Source: Nothophaeocryptopus gaeumannii (lineage: Eukaryota; Ascomycota; Dothideomycetes; Mycosphaerellales; Mycosphaerellaceae). Taken from it: DNA of 64,000 nucleotides. Location of the stretch: the NCBI GenBank assembly GCA_031771865.1, contig JASISA010000027.1, positions 3,410,001-3,474,000 on the forward strand. The letters run 5' to 3'. Under the pieces are notes generated by a model. The model searched no databases and had not been told where the DNA came from. It saw only the letters and a list, made by a program, of their open reading frames with translations. Shown here in pieces: positions 54,472-64,000 of this stretch (the stretch's first letter is position 1; each line of letters starts with the position of its first letter). A program made the position numbers and the translations under genes.

Positions 54472-55095
54472 TGGATACGTTGGACTTTTGCATGCACGGC
54501 GTTGAAGCGACGGTCTTTCACCAGAGGCTCTGTGCATTTGTTCATATGTGTGTATAGCATGGAAATCAGCATCTACTTAGGAATCGGTCGACTGTGATAG
54601 ACCTTATGAACGTAGACGACGAACGGCAAGCCAGCGTGGCATTGATCAACACTATAGTGTGACGATTTGAATCAGTATCCGATGCTGACTGACATGAAGG
54701 GTGCAACAAGGCTAGAGATATAGATCCATCATCTATTACATCCGCATTCGCAATACACCAACGTGCTTAGTAGGATATTCTTATGGATATGTGGTCCAAA
54801 CCTAGCCCTTTGACCGACGGCGACGATGAGGTGAAGAACGAAGCCTAACAGCGTCTTAGTCATCCCTATCTTGATCGCTAGGGAGATGTACCTACTTTCG
54901 AGCCTGGAGGCATGATTGATCGCTGTCCATAGGAGGAAGGGAGGCTCTACCTTAAAGGCTAACTAACCCTGTCTCCTAGACCGCTGAGTTGTTCCATATG
55001 GTGGCCTAGTTGGTCCATACTGTGTACTGTGGACCTGATTGACGTAGCTACAGCCATTATGGGCCACCTTCCCTCAACAAAGCTTCAAGTGCAAA
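54472..55095. other. Intergenic between convergent genes
   Basis: 624 bp; no gene or RNA feature recognised. Presumably 3' UTRs of ISA1 and the Dabb gene. Confidence 0.45.
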
Positions 55096-55606
55096 TCAAA
55101 ACTTCCCGGGTTCGTAATCGAGGACGCGGACGTTTTGAATGACATCCTTCAGCGAAGCAACAAATTCCTACGGGGCAAAGCGCGGGAAGTCAGTGCATAT
55201 TCCTAATCTCAGGATGGCTCCTAGCTGTTGGTGCCTTACTAGATGTGCGGGATCCTTCTCCAAGTAATGCCTTCGATCCTGTTCACTGTGGAACTCGCTC
55301 ACAAAGCCGTGTGTGAACCCCCCCTAACGATCACAGTCAGATCATGAACATCAAATCATTGAGGTCGCAAATACTACTTGAAGACCTTCAGGACTGGTAT
55401 CCCGTCCGCCACCATAAGATCTCACGTATTTCTGTCCTGTGTCTGGGTGGAAACATCTGTCCTGTAATGCGAGCATTCGTTGGCATACCTGGGTTCTCGT
55501 TAGTAATTTGCAAATGACCCGGCGAGGATGGTAGGCCGACATCTTCGACACGGGCGTGCGATGTCGTTGGTTTGAATTCGAAGAGAACGATGTGGACGAT
55601 AGGCAT
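55096..55606 (-). CDS. Stress-responsive alpha/beta-barrel (Dabb) domain protein
   Basis: Small dimeric ferredoxin-like barrel; function in fungi is mostly unknown. Exons are complement of 55541-55606, 55378-55488, 55240-55323 and 55096-55167, introns 52, 54 and 72 bp, 110 residues, which is the size of one Dabb domain. The start MPIVHIVLFEFKP is the typical first strand with its His. Spliced protein continues VEDVCQRMLALQDR, KYVRSYGGGRDTSPEGLQ, GGFTHGFVSEFHSEQDRRHY, LEKDPAHLEFVASLKDVIQN and ends VLDYEPGKF; the DPAHLEF segment is a Dabb hallmark. The first intron uses a less usual donor (GTCGGC). The second intron's acceptor is followed by a run of guanines. The coding sequence alone is 333 bases, so introns make up over a third of the gene. 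Confidence 0.88.
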
Positions 55607-55926
55607 CTTGGCGTTGTGAGGCGATGGAGGAAGACAAGGTGTGCCGCGGGCCTGCGAATTTCAAAATGAGTGCTGACGAGGCTGTACGTCGTGGCGATCG
55701 GACAGTTGGAAGGTGAATGAGGTTGAGAATGCTAAAAGTGTGTCGATTGTCTACCCATACAACATGTGCATGCACATGTAGGTTCCAATGTGAGAGCAGC
55801 TTACATCACCATCTTCGGCAAGCCCGGGACCTCACCCACGCGCGGACACCCACACCTTAGGATGCGTGCAGGTTTGACGATACTTCATATCCAGCGGCAA
55901 CTCAAATGTAGCCCGCGAATGAACGA
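55607..55926. promoter_or_regulatory. Divergent promoter region, Dabb gene / DSC3
   Basis: 320 bp between opposite start codons. No site assigned. Confidence 0.35.
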
Positions 55927-56805
55927 ATGACTATGGCCGTGTCCACCGACGAGCACGCGCTGGACGTCGTGGTCCGCTTCTCGACCTCAATTCCGGATGT
56001 GGTGCTGCCGGTCGAGGCGCTGTCGACTGTGTCCACGGAGACGTTGAAGCAACGCATTCGTGAACGACTCGAGGCGCCCGCGTCATCCGCGCGACTACGC
56101 TTAATACATTCAGGCAGGGTGCTCACTGATGGAATTTCGCTCTCAAGGAGCCTGCACGTAGCTCCCCCGCCTCCAGTGCGCCACGACAATGGGACGACTG
56201 GCGCGAAAGCAAAGGGCAAGCAGGCCGTCAGACACGCCCAACATCCTGCTGCTCGAGTCTACGTGCATTGCTCTATAGGAGACTCTCTCTCTGCAGCTGA
56301 CCTCGCTGCCGAGGCACGGCAGGCTCAAGAAGCAGATGCGGCCTTGCTGTCTGAACCAGTTGCTGGACACCCACCTCCACAGCAGGATGGGACTTCTACA
56401 GTTACACCCGCTCCTCGCGGATTCGATCGTTTGCTTTCTGCCGGCTTCACCGCCTCAGAAGTCGCAGCACTCCGCACCCAATTCCTCGCCATTCAAGCAC
56501 ATACTCATACAACGGAAACAATGCCTACAGGACCAGAATTGCTTGCACTCGAAGAGCGCTGGCTCGACAGCAGCTCCAGTCCCGCCGATGCTGCTGGCGG
56601 TGGTGCAGATACAGGTGGCTTTGGCAGTGAAGACGCAGAAGGCCTGGAGGACATGCTTTATGGCAATTTGATTGGGTTTTTCTGGCCTATAGGCGCAATG
56701 TGCTGGTTAATGCGAGAGGAGGGCGTATGGAGCAGAAGACGACAGATTGCAGTGCTCTCGGGCTTCATCGTCAACCTTTGTTTCGGGTTTGTGAGGACTC
56801 GATGA
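55927..56805 (+). CDS. dsc3: DSC E3 ubiquitin ligase complex subunit 3
   Basis: Subunit of the Golgi/endosomal Dsc ligase that activates SREBP in fungi and clears membrane proteins. Single exon, 292 residues. The N-terminal ~75 residues form a ubiquitin-like domain (VVVRFSTSIPDVVLPVEALS, TLKQRIRERL, RLRLIHSGRVLTDG). The DUF2407 C-terminal part begins ARVYVHCSIGDSLSAADLAA and continues GFDRLLSAGFTASEVAALRT, ELLALEERWLD. Two hydrophobic helices lie at the C-terminus (LIGFFWPIGAMCWLM and IAVLSGFIVNLCFGF), as in Dsc3. The linker is Ala/Gly/Pro-rich. MTMAVSTD is the first ATG of the frame; Met3 is an alternative start. Confidence 0.92.
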   Translation: MTMAVSTDEHALDVVVRFSTSIPDVVLPVEALSTVSTETLKQRIRERLEAPASSARLRLIHSGRVLTDGISLSRSLHVAPPPPVRHDNGTTGAKAKGKQAVRHAQHPAARVYVHCSIGDSLSAADLAAEARQAQEADAALLSEPVAGHPPPQQDGTSTVTPAPRGFDRLLSAGFTASEVAALRTQFLAIQAHTHTTETMPTGPELLALEERWLDSSSSPADAAGGGADTGGFGSEDAEGLEDMLYGNLIGFFWPIGAMCWLMREEGVWSRRRQIAVLSGFIVNLCFGFVRTR

Positions 56806-57012
56806 TGGAGCCCTACGGCCCTTGGAACCGTATTCTAAGGCGATATCCGGAAACTATTCCAGGTACATCCAGCTCTCTGGCCAAAGAGATAGCGAACGTG
56901 GCGTCGATACGTCAAGCGTCTCAGACTTCCTTCTCGATTGAATCCGAATACAACGTCTACGGATGTTCTCCATTGTGCTAGTAATTCACGACACTGAATT
57001 GTCATATGGCCA

Positions 57013-58164
57013 TCACGTCTGGACATCCCCTTGTACGCGATGCAAGGCAAAAGTCGACTTCGGTCCGCAGTGGACGCTTTGTACTTGAGAGAAGTGATGC
57101 ACATACTGCCAGTCCTCCGCGAATTCCACGTCATCTCCCAAGCCAATCTGTCCGCTGCTATTAGCGCCAATAGCATAAAGACCTACCGAACCCGTGAGGA
57201 TGACAACATGATTATCGCCAACTGCCATATCGACAACGTCCAATAACTCGGTGCCTTCAGCCGTCGGAATCTCCACCAAAGCGATCTCGCCAGGAATGAC
57301 ACATCTGAGGGGGCTGTCGCTAGTCGGATCTGTCGAACCCCATAAATACAAAGCACCATCGGCCGATAGCGCAGCACTTAGCCATCCGCCGCAGGCTACT
57401 TTTACAATGTGCAGTCCTTGCAAATCTTCGAGCACGCCAGGTTTGTCTACTGGCGCGGAATTTTCTCCCGCTTGCCTGCCGAGTGAATGGTATCTGGAGT
57501 CACCCCACTCGTGGAAGAAAATTCCCTGTTAGCGAGTGCCCCCTATAAAAGATTGGCACAGAATACCTACCGTGTACACTTCACCATCTTGCATGAGAAG
57601 GACGAAGTTTGCCGTGTTAGCCAAAAGCTGTTTCAGCCGTCCGCAAAGTGTGGTTTGGCTCTCTGGGATGTTCTCTGCTTTGCTAGGATGCCCGTACCAC
57701 TCCACTAATCCGTCGAAGGAAGCAAACTCCATAACGGGAGTAGATATATCAGGAGAATGGCTGCCTGGCGCTTGCTTGATCGCAACAGCTACACGTCCGT
57801 TCTGAGCAAGTGCTAGGCCGCCGAGACGGGGGGAATCATCTGTGTTGTGGCACACGAGTGTTTGCCTTCCGGCATCGTGGAGGGTTTCCACGACGTAGAG
57901 TCTACCGTCCTCATCGAGACAGCCTCGCATGCCTTCGTGATCACCAATAGCGGAAACGAGTCTGACGTCCGCGTCGAGCATCTGGTCGATGACTTGATGG
58001 CCGCGAGCGATGATTCTTTGGCCCACAACCAGCACAGTGGTACTCCAACCGGCGAATAATATCTGCGCCACTCCTTCATGTAGTAATGTAAATCTCGTTA
58101 TATCATCATTGTGTTTCGTGTGAAGTTGGCCGTGGGCGTTGAATCCTGAAGCGTACATACTCAT
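57013..58164 (-). CDS. RCC1-repeat (beta-propeller) protein, Ats1-like
   Basis: Exons are complement of 57571-58164 and 57013-57525, intron 45 bp (the shortest in the window), 368 residues. RCC1-type blades are recognisable: MYASGFNAHGQLH at the start, VAQILFAGWSTTVLVVGQRI, GEVYTGIFFHEWGDSRYHSL across the splice, VACGGWLSAALSADGALYLW, MAVGDNHVVILTGSVGLYAI, and GANSSGQIGLGDDVEF. The repeat pattern and size fit the RCC1-like proteins related to yeast Ats1, linked to tRNA wobble-uridine modification and microtubules, rather than the Ran exchange factor, which has clearer sevenfold repeats. This placement is tentative. It converges on DSC3. Confidence 0.82.
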
Positions 58165-58936
58165 AGTCTCGAAACGCTATGATGGAAGTTCCGTGTTGAG
58201 TCTTAGCAACCTCCTTTCAAGGTAGCGGCGTCTCCTCAATCGTTGCTGCTGTTCGATGGCTATGAGGAAGCCGACGTCGATGTTGGTCGACCTAGTGAGT
58301 AAGCAAGTCTGGAGCAGGCAGAGTGGTAAGTCGTTGCCAAGCCGCCCCACTTATATGCAGGGTTCAAAGACCTGATGAACGTGTGAATGTCTATAGTCAA
58401 GCGATGATGGCGCACACGGCAGACTACCATGGCGCCGCATGAGATAGGCATTATTCGTGATGTCCATGTTGTCTGTTCCAAATAACACGGAGGGTAGCAT
58501 CGGCGTGCTGAGCTCGACTCTATTCAACTAGTCGTCTCCGAGCAAACAGTCAGAGTGCTTTATGTATCCACGTTATACATTGAACTTCATAGTGTGCAGG
58601 GATGATTACCATTTGCTTCGCCTCGCTTCACGCTTGTCCAGCACGTCTGCGCCTGTGAGGTCTCGCTCAGTCGCTTGAATTGTTTGAAAAGTGCTGAACT
58701 CCCACTAAACATAGCGCATGCATCTATCGCTCCACTCACAGGATAGCAGCGTTTTCGAAGCTGGTTCAAATTCCGTAAAGGTCGTTGCGACGAAAAGTCT
58801 TTACCTGGCCTGTGAATGCAAAGTGCAGGACAGTCAAAGATGTTGCGAAACCTCGTTCAGTCTTGTATCAGAGACATGCTGAATTCTCTCTAGCTTTACT
58901 CTCTGTTCCCCTTTCCATTCTTGCCTCCCTGGTCCC
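58165..58936. other. Intergenic
   Basis: 772 bp between the RCC1-like start and the VTI1 stop, both on the minus strand. No gene seen. GGTTCAAATTCC at about 58763-58774 resembles a tRNA T-arm but has no matching acceptor, D or anticodon arms. Confidence 0.5.
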
Positions 58937-59670
58937 TCATCGGAATTTGCTTATTATTACACCGATTATCAACAGGACTAAGACGCTGATGATGGCCACA
59001 GTGATGACTTTGTTTGTCTCCATCCTATCGGAAAATGTCAGTGGTTTTGTCAAATATCTTGCCACAATTGTGGAAAATACCTTCTTGCCATGCCCTTCAA
59101 TGTCTTGTTACTCCTATCTGTATACCCCTCGCTTTCCAGAAGAGTTCCACGAGTATGCTCGATCGTCTCTCGCTGGCGACTCAGATCCGCCAATGTGTTC
59201 CGCCCAATGTCCTCCGTCTCCAGCGCCATGCGTTGAGACTCCCGTAATCTCCCACTCGAGCGCTCTAGTCTGTCTGTGCCGCTGAGAAGTTGCTGCCTCT
59301 GTTCCAGCTGGTCATCTTGCGTAGGGTTGTCTGTGTAGCGTTTCCCAAACAGCGCCTGCCTGTCGTCTTGTAGGCTCTTGAGCTTCCTCCTTGCTGCATC
59401 GACATCGCTCTCGTAGTTGCGAAAGCGCTGATTGATCTTGACCTTGGACGACTGAGGAAGATTCTGCTTCTCCAACCTCATCGAATCCAGCAGTTCGTTG
59501 GCTTCTTCTAGGGCGCGCTCAGCCTGGGCTATGGCGGCCTTGCGCGGCTCGCCGGAGAGCTCGGGAATCTGATCAAGCTTTTGCGACACATCGGCCTGAA
59601 CCAGCTTCAGTTCGGCTTCGTAGTTGCTGAATAGCTCGGAACCCGCATCGGTGTCCAGAGGGCTCGACAT
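58937..59670 (-). CDS. VTI1: v-SNARE Vti1
   Basis: Qb-SNARE for Golgi-endosome-vacuole fusion. Exons are complement of 59081-59670 and 58937-59024, 56-bp intron, 225 residues. The N-terminal Habc bundle begins FSNYEAELKLVQADVSQKLD. The SNARE motif (about residues 130-190) is LLSGTDRLERSSGRLRESQR ... RETIEHTRGTLLESEGYTDR, with the zero-layer Gln probably supplied by the second stretch (SRQRETIEH). The splice gives KGMARR-METNK and the second exon supplies the C-terminal transmembrane anchor (VITVAIISVLVLLIIGVIIS), ending KFR. Without the splice the product would lack the anchor. Confidence 0.94.
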
Positions 59671-60266
59671 GGTGGTGAGGGTGCGGCGGACCTTGGCTGC
59701 CAGCAGATGATGTCGCGCGTGATGTAGAGGGTAGCGTAATGGTCTCCAGACGGCACGGAATTTCCCGGCGAATGTGTGCGGGCGTGAAGGTATCTTATCG
59801 CTGTGTTATGTTGTAGCAATGGACCGAAGGCAGGTAGTGCAGCTCATGTAGGAGGCAGCAGGGAAGCCAGGTCAACGATGGCTGGAGAAGTTTTGTGGCT
59901 GTGGCTGTGGCTGAGGCGCATGACCAGGGCTTCGACGCCGCTTCAGTAGAATTGGTACGGAGGTATCCACCACTGTTTGTGGCGTTCGCACTTCTGTTGC
60001 GACTCGCGCCGCCGGTGAAGACTACACGCACAAAGACTAGAATGATGATATCGCTGGCATTACTGGCTTATTTTGAACTGTTTCCCGCACAGGGGTTGGC
60101 GAGCGATCCATGCTTGCAGGCTGCAGCACAAATAATAATGTCCCATTCACTGACCAATGGGGCTATCGGCGATGGTGTGGAGTCTAAGCGTCTATGATGG
60201 CGAGGGCCTCCAACATCCCCATCTCTGCTCGTTTCTCGGCGCCTACCCATCAATAACTAACGCTAT
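59671..60266. other. Divergent intergenic region, VTI1 / FAD oxidoreductase
   Basis: 596 bp between opposite starts; no gene seen. A GTGGCTGTGGCTGTGGCTG tract lies near 59894-59912. Confidence 0.45.
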
Positions 60267-62006
60267 ATGAGGCTCTTCAAGCGTAGACAACCAGAGGCGA
60301 ACAGCTCCAGGAAGAGAATGGTTGCGGCGGAGAGGAAGAAGGTCGCGATTGTGGGCAGCGGATGCGCTGGGCTGGGTGCCGCCTGGGCGTTGCGCAATAG
60401 CGAGTATGATGTTCACGTATTCGAGAAGTCGAACAAGCTCGGCGGGCATACGAATACCCAGCCATTCCAATATGGCGACAAGTCGACACCTGTCGATACC
60501 GGATTTATCGTCATGAATACAGCAACGTACCCCAACTTCATCCGGTTCTTGGAGCAAGTTGGCGTCGATACCGCCGAGACTGAGATGACCTTCAGCGTTT
60601 CCAGAGACCAAGGGGCATTTGAGTGGTCAGGCGAGAACCAGGGTATTTTCGCCCAACGCAGGAATCTGTTCAGGCTGAGACACTGGAGGATGATATTCGA
60701 CATCATCCGTTTCAACCAGTTCGCGCTGGACATGCTTGCCGACGAGAACGGTAGTGCAATTCGACGAGTTGCATCTTTACGTGGACATACGAGACGTGCG
60801 GCGGATATGACCATTGGCCAATATCTGGATAGCGAAGGCTATTCTCATGCGTTCCGAGACGACTATCTGATCCCAATGACCGCGGCCGTCTGGAGTACCT
60901 CGCCAGACAAAGCCAGCCTGGAGTTTCCAGCGCAGACACTCATACGCTTTATGTGGAATCATCACCTTTTATCGACGCTTGCTGTGCGCCCTTCTTGGCT
61001 CACCATTCCGGGAGGCTCTCAGCGATATATAGACGCTATCGTTGACCAGTATCCTCAGGGACGTCTCACCATCCATACTTCTTGCGAAGTAGCGAATGTG
61101 CTGCGTCCTGACCACGACGAAGACGGGCTCGTAACTGTCTCGTGGATCAATGCGAGCTCCGGTCGCATAGAAGGTGACGTTTTCGACCACGTCATCTTGG
61201 CGTGCCATGGCGACGAAGTCTTGCCCCTGCTGGCCAAACACGGGTCTTCTCGGATCGCACCTTCATCATCGAGCACCAAAAGCACATCTTCGAGCTCAGC
61301 TGGGTTTGTGAAATCTTCCGCTGGTGTACAATACGTAACACAGGAAGAGCTGGATATCTTCAGCGCTTTCCAGACGACCGTGAACATTTGCTACTTGCAT
61401 TCTGACCTGACTTTTATGCCAAAGCGGCGTGAATGCTGGACGAGTTGGAACTACCTTGTCAGCTCCACTCCACCCAAGCTATCGCATCCTGCTGGTGTGG
61501 TTTTAACGTATTGCATGAACATCCTTCAGCATCTGCCCGAGGAAGAATTTGGACCTGTGCTCGTCACAATGAATCCCGATCACGAGCCTGAGCCGGACCT
61601 CACTCGAGGAAAGTACACGTATACTCATCCATTGTACACAGTTGAGGCAGTGGGTGCGCAGCAAAAGCTAGATTCCATTCAAGGAGCTCGCGGCGTGTCT
61701 TATTGCGGCGCGTGGGTCAAATACGGGTTTCATGAAGATGGGTTTAGTAGCGGATTGAGAGTGGCAGTAGAGCAGCTCGGGGCCAAACTGCCTTTCGAAT
61801 TCGTTGACTCGACATACAGCAGAGGACACACGCCTGAAATGTGCTGGAAAGACTATTTGCTTCGTATCGCTCTGCTCTTCGGTTTGATGTGGATAAGGAT
61901 CTTGGAGTGGACGCTGCAGTTGCCGCTGGTCCTGCCTCTATACAGTCTAGCAAGCGGTTTTGCGGGACGCCTGCTCGATCTTATCGAGTACTTCGGGATA
62001 ATTTGA
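60267..62006 (+). CDS. FAD-dependent amine-oxidase-like protein
   Basis: Single exon, 579 residues; Met18 is an alternative start. The Rossmann FAD motif VAIVGSGCAGLGAAWALR (about residues 26-43) is followed by the second-strand VFEKSNKLGGHTNTQ. VDTGFIVMNTATYPNFIRF and the C-terminal GVSYCGAWVKYGFHEDGFSS match the NAD(P)-binding amine oxidase group found in fungi and, in bacteria, often next to cyclopropane-fatty-acid synthase genes. Substrate unknown; true amine oxidation is doubtful in this group. The last ~60 residues include one or two hydrophobic helices (IALLFGLMWIRILEWTLQLP and LVLPLYSLASGFAG), implying membrane association. A Ser/Thr tract (PSSSSTKSTSSSSAG) interrupts the protein at about residue 335. 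Confidence 0.87.
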   Translation: MRLFKRRQPEANSSRKRMVAAERKKVAIVGSGCAGLGAAWALRNSEYDVHVFEKSNKLGGHTNTQPFQYGDKSTPVDTGFIVMNTATYPNFIRFLEQVGVDTAETEMTFSVSRDQGAFEWSGENQGIFAQRRNLFRLRHWRMIFDIIRFNQFALDMLADENGSAIRRVASLRGHTRRAADMTIGQYLDSEGYSHAFRDDYLIPMTAAVWSTSPDKASLEFPAQTLIRFMWNHHLLSTLAVRPSWLTIPGGSQRYIDAIVDQYPQGRLTIHTSCEVANVLRPDHDEDGLVTVSWINASSGRIEGDVFDHVILACHGDEVLPLLAKHGSSRIAPSSSSTKSTSSSSAGFVKSSAGVQYVTQEELDIFSAFQTTVNICYLHSDLTFMPKRRECWTSWNYLVSSTPPKLSHPAGVVLTYCMNILQHLPEEEFGPVLVTMNPDHEPEPDLTRGKYTYTHPLYTVEAVGAQQKLDSIQGARGVSYCGAWVKYGFHEDGFSSGLRVAVEQLGAKLPFEFVDSTYSRGHTPEMCWKDYLLRIALLFGLMWIRILEWTLQLPLVLPLYSLASGFAGRLLDLIEYFGII

Positions 62007-62226
62007 GGAAGTCATGAGAGCACGGAGTACTTGGCGTGAAAGCGCGAAGATGCATTTGATAGAGACCAGAGACTAGAACTAGAATGTACCATGCAGGGAT
62101 TTTCGCGCCAAAGACGCTTTGGCCTTCGTCCCTCCAGCCTCGCACCTTGCACGGCTTTCGCAGCTTCTACCCGCGGTCCTCAGTCCATCAAGGCTCGTCG
62201 TCTCGAAATGACAATTGAATGTGAGC

Positions 62227-63299
62227 ATGCTACCGCCATGGGTATCGTCAAGCGTGACGCCGAAGTTTGACGCTCTTTATCGCGATCTGTGCACAAACAG
62301 ACTCAACCAAGACTGTACAACAAAAGTGGATTTGAAGGAGCGGAACGCTTTGAACGATGTATGCCAGTGTCGGAGAAGACGCCATGCGATGCCCGTCCAG
62401 ATCTATTGGAATTCCCGACTGATGATGAGCGCGCGTAGGAGCTTCGAAAAGCGCGCATTGCAGTGGCCAGAGAAGGCTCTATCCAGAACCAGCTTCAGTC
62501 CTTGGCAAGATGCGGCGGCGATCTGCCCTCAGAAGTATGTGCCTAATGGCCTTGGTGTCACTTCCTGTACTAATGATACCGGACAGCTTCAAGAGCTCAT
62601 CGCTGTCATTGCTGCCGCCGCGCACTCTCCGATCCGCCACGACGACATCAGCTTGCTGAGGGAAAGCGTAGACAATTTCAAAGTAAGTTTGGTTGCGTCG
62701 ATAAAGGAGCACACCAGCTGACAGACTCCTTGAACAACATTAGAGTCATTGGGAAGGAGATCTGGAAGGCAGCACTGGACGATCTTGTCATACTGGCGCG
62801 AATCTACTCGCCAGATGATAAGTCCGAAGGAACCGAAGGAAACGACCTTCCAATGCAGATAGCACGATCATCAAACAACATCGCAGAGGCAGAGACTAGA
62901 ATTGCCGAACTACGTTTGCAAGCGGCTCAAACGGGCCTACATACCTCAGATTGCATGGAGGCAAGCATTCGCATCTTGGAGCAGAACATACACGGCTCTG
63001 GATCTCGAAGCACTAAAGCTCAGGCTGATTATCTCGCAACTGTCGCAGAAGGCATCATGAAGAAGCTGGAGATCCAAGCAAGGTCTTCAGACCTGCAGAA
63101 GGTGTTCCATCAAACGTTGGAGCATGTAGACCAGGAAGACATGACGGTTAAAAGAAAAATCAAGGAGGCGACTGAGAGGCTTGAAAGCTACCGCCAGGCA
63201 CGGGCTGTCAAGGGAATCGCTGTCGAGTATACCGAGCTTGGCAGACAGACGAGTAGAGTGCAGGCTGATATTAAACGCATGGAGAGTAGTATTCGGTAA
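62227..63299 (+). CDS. Coiled-coil protein, possibly augmin (HAUS4)-like
   Basis: Four exons: 62227-62358, 62439-62534, 62587-62682 and 62718-63299; introns 80, 52 and 35 bp; 301 residues. Junctions: NALND-ELRKARIAVAREG, GGDLPSE-LQELIAVI, and SVDNFK-LTDSLNNIRV. The last intron (GTAAGT...CACCAG) is only 35 bp, unusually short; a different boundary is possible, but the next acceptor (GACAG) gives an immediate stop. The start MLPPWVSSSVTPKFDALYRD and the following 100 residues look like a small helical domain. The rest (AQADYLATVAEGIMKKLEIQ and the KRKIKEATERLESYR helix) is coiled coil. The layout recalls HAUS augmin-like subunit 4, a spindle microtubule factor, but I hold this loosely. Confidence 0.7.
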
Positions 63300-63477
63300 T
63301 GACTGTGATGCCAGGCTCGATAGGCAGACCTTTCGAACTTGCTGCGAATTCAAATACTTATTAGAGTCCTCGGTACAGGATTACTAAGCGCCCTCACACG
63401 ACAACTCGACGGCATCGGGAGTTTGGACCGCGGCACCGCATCGCGCGAACACGCCATCTCATTGAATCAAGGCGTTC

Positions 63478-64000
63478 ATGTCGGAGCTGGAAAGATTGCG
63501 TGAGGTTTTTGACGCTCGCGCATTTGCGGAGGAAGTACGTTGACTACGGCCCTTTTTGAAATACATACTGCAACCCTTTGAGGCGCGTACTACCTCTTCC
63601 ACGCGGGAACGGATTGCGTAGAGAAGATAACAAGGCGGATGACAATATGCTTTGCATCTGCTCGTCGACGATGCAGCTTGCAAGCGGCCGCATGCAATCT
63701 GCTAGAGCCGTGACGGACATGCTGACAATTCCAATCGTAGGGCGATGAAGACCCAGACCACAACTTCCTCGTACCTTGGCTGAAGAAAATCGAGATACTC
63801 GAAGCACAGCGGACAAGCAAAACAACCTCGAGGATCGTATATCGCTTTCCTGTGCTCCGAGAATATCTCAATCCGACTCGCACCTTTCACGGCGGCGCGA
63901 TAGCCGCCATCTTCGACGTCTGTACAACCTGGCTCCTGTTCTTGATTTGCGACTATGGCTTTTGGTCGACGATGGGTACCACGAGATCGCTCAATTGTGT
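63478..64000 (+). CDS. Hotdog-fold thioesterase (PaaI-like), 3' end outside window
   Basis: Starts MSELERLREVFDARAFAEE (63478-63534, donor GTACGT). A later exon from 63742 (acceptor CGTAG) runs to the window edge: GDEDPDHNFLVPWLKKIEIL, then FHGGAIAAIFDVCTTWLL. The HGGAIAAIFD segment is the hotdog-fold signature of PaaI/acyl-CoA thioesterase 13-type enzymes, which hydrolyse acyl-CoA esters. The 207-bp stretch between the exons is treated as one intron; a further small exon inside it cannot be excluded. The catalytic second half lies beyond 64000. Confidence 0.78.

Noticed and set aside
36358..56805. TOM1 and DSC3 as a ubiquitin cluster
   Set aside because: Different compartments and complexes and several unrelated genes between; no evidence of linkage beyond chance.
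58737..58790. Possible tRNA T-arm (GGTTCAAATTCC)
   Set aside because: No matching acceptor, D-arm or anticodon arm could be folded around it.
62403..62440. In-frame TAG in the coiled-coil gene as a nonsense mutation
   Set aside because: The TAG is the 3' end of a good intron (GTATGC...GCGTAG); splicing gives a continuous frame.

Overview
The window is nuclear DNA from a filamentous ascomycete (Pezizomycotina; a dothideomycete would fit, but that is a guess). The support is short GT-AG introns, mostly 45-90 bp, interrupting clearly fungal genes: TEF1, RPL22, VTI1, a Tom1-type HECT ligase, Dsc3, a SAT4/PTH11-type rhodopsin-like receptor, and a P450 next to an MFS transporter. Nothing bacterial, viral or organellar was seen, and no CRISPR array, transposase, rRNA or convincing tRNA.

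Layout. 1-3.9 kb: a 5'-truncated cytochrome P450 facing an MFS transporter. 5.4-7.2 kb: TEF1. 7.9-11.5 kb: an SLS1-like mitochondrial gene diverging from a HIT zinc-finger snoRNP-assembly gene. 11.6-12.4 kb: an unknown protein. 13.6-18.7 kb: NFU1, a myotubularin phosphatase and RPL22. 19-24.7 kb: RRP12 diverging from a Gfd2-like DEDDh nuclease. 25.2-29.4 kb: a bifunctional PFK2/FBPase2 diverging from the tRNA adenosine deaminase TAD1, which carries a perfect 8 x 18-bp coding repeat. 30-34.7 kb: an unknown basic protein, an ING-type PHD protein, a tiny membrane protein and a coiled-coil protein. 36.4-48.4 kb: a 12-kb TOM1 gene. 49.1-50.6 kb: a six-exon seven-helix receptor. 51.7-54.5 kb: RVB1 diverging from ISA1. 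55.1-60 kb: a Dabb-domain protein, Dsc3, an RCC1-like protein and VTI1. 60.3-64 kb: an FAD amine-oxidase-like protein, a coiled-coil protein and a 3'-truncated hotdog thioesterase.

Most genes are conserved housekeeping genes: translation and ribosome assembly (TEF1, RPL22, RRP12, TAD1), snoRNP/R2TP functions (HIT1-like, RVB1), mitochondrial Fe-S assembly (NFU1, ISA1), ubiquitin (TOM1, Dsc3) and membrane traffic (VTI1, myotubularin). Many sit head to head over about 0.25-1 kb, so shared promoters are likely. I see no operon-like or cluster-like system beyond the P450/MFS pair at the left edge. Exon boundaries were placed by eye from splice signals, reading-frame continuity and family knowledge; none has been checked against transcripts. 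I did not find a convincing undescribed multi-gene system; the findings are single-gene oddities.
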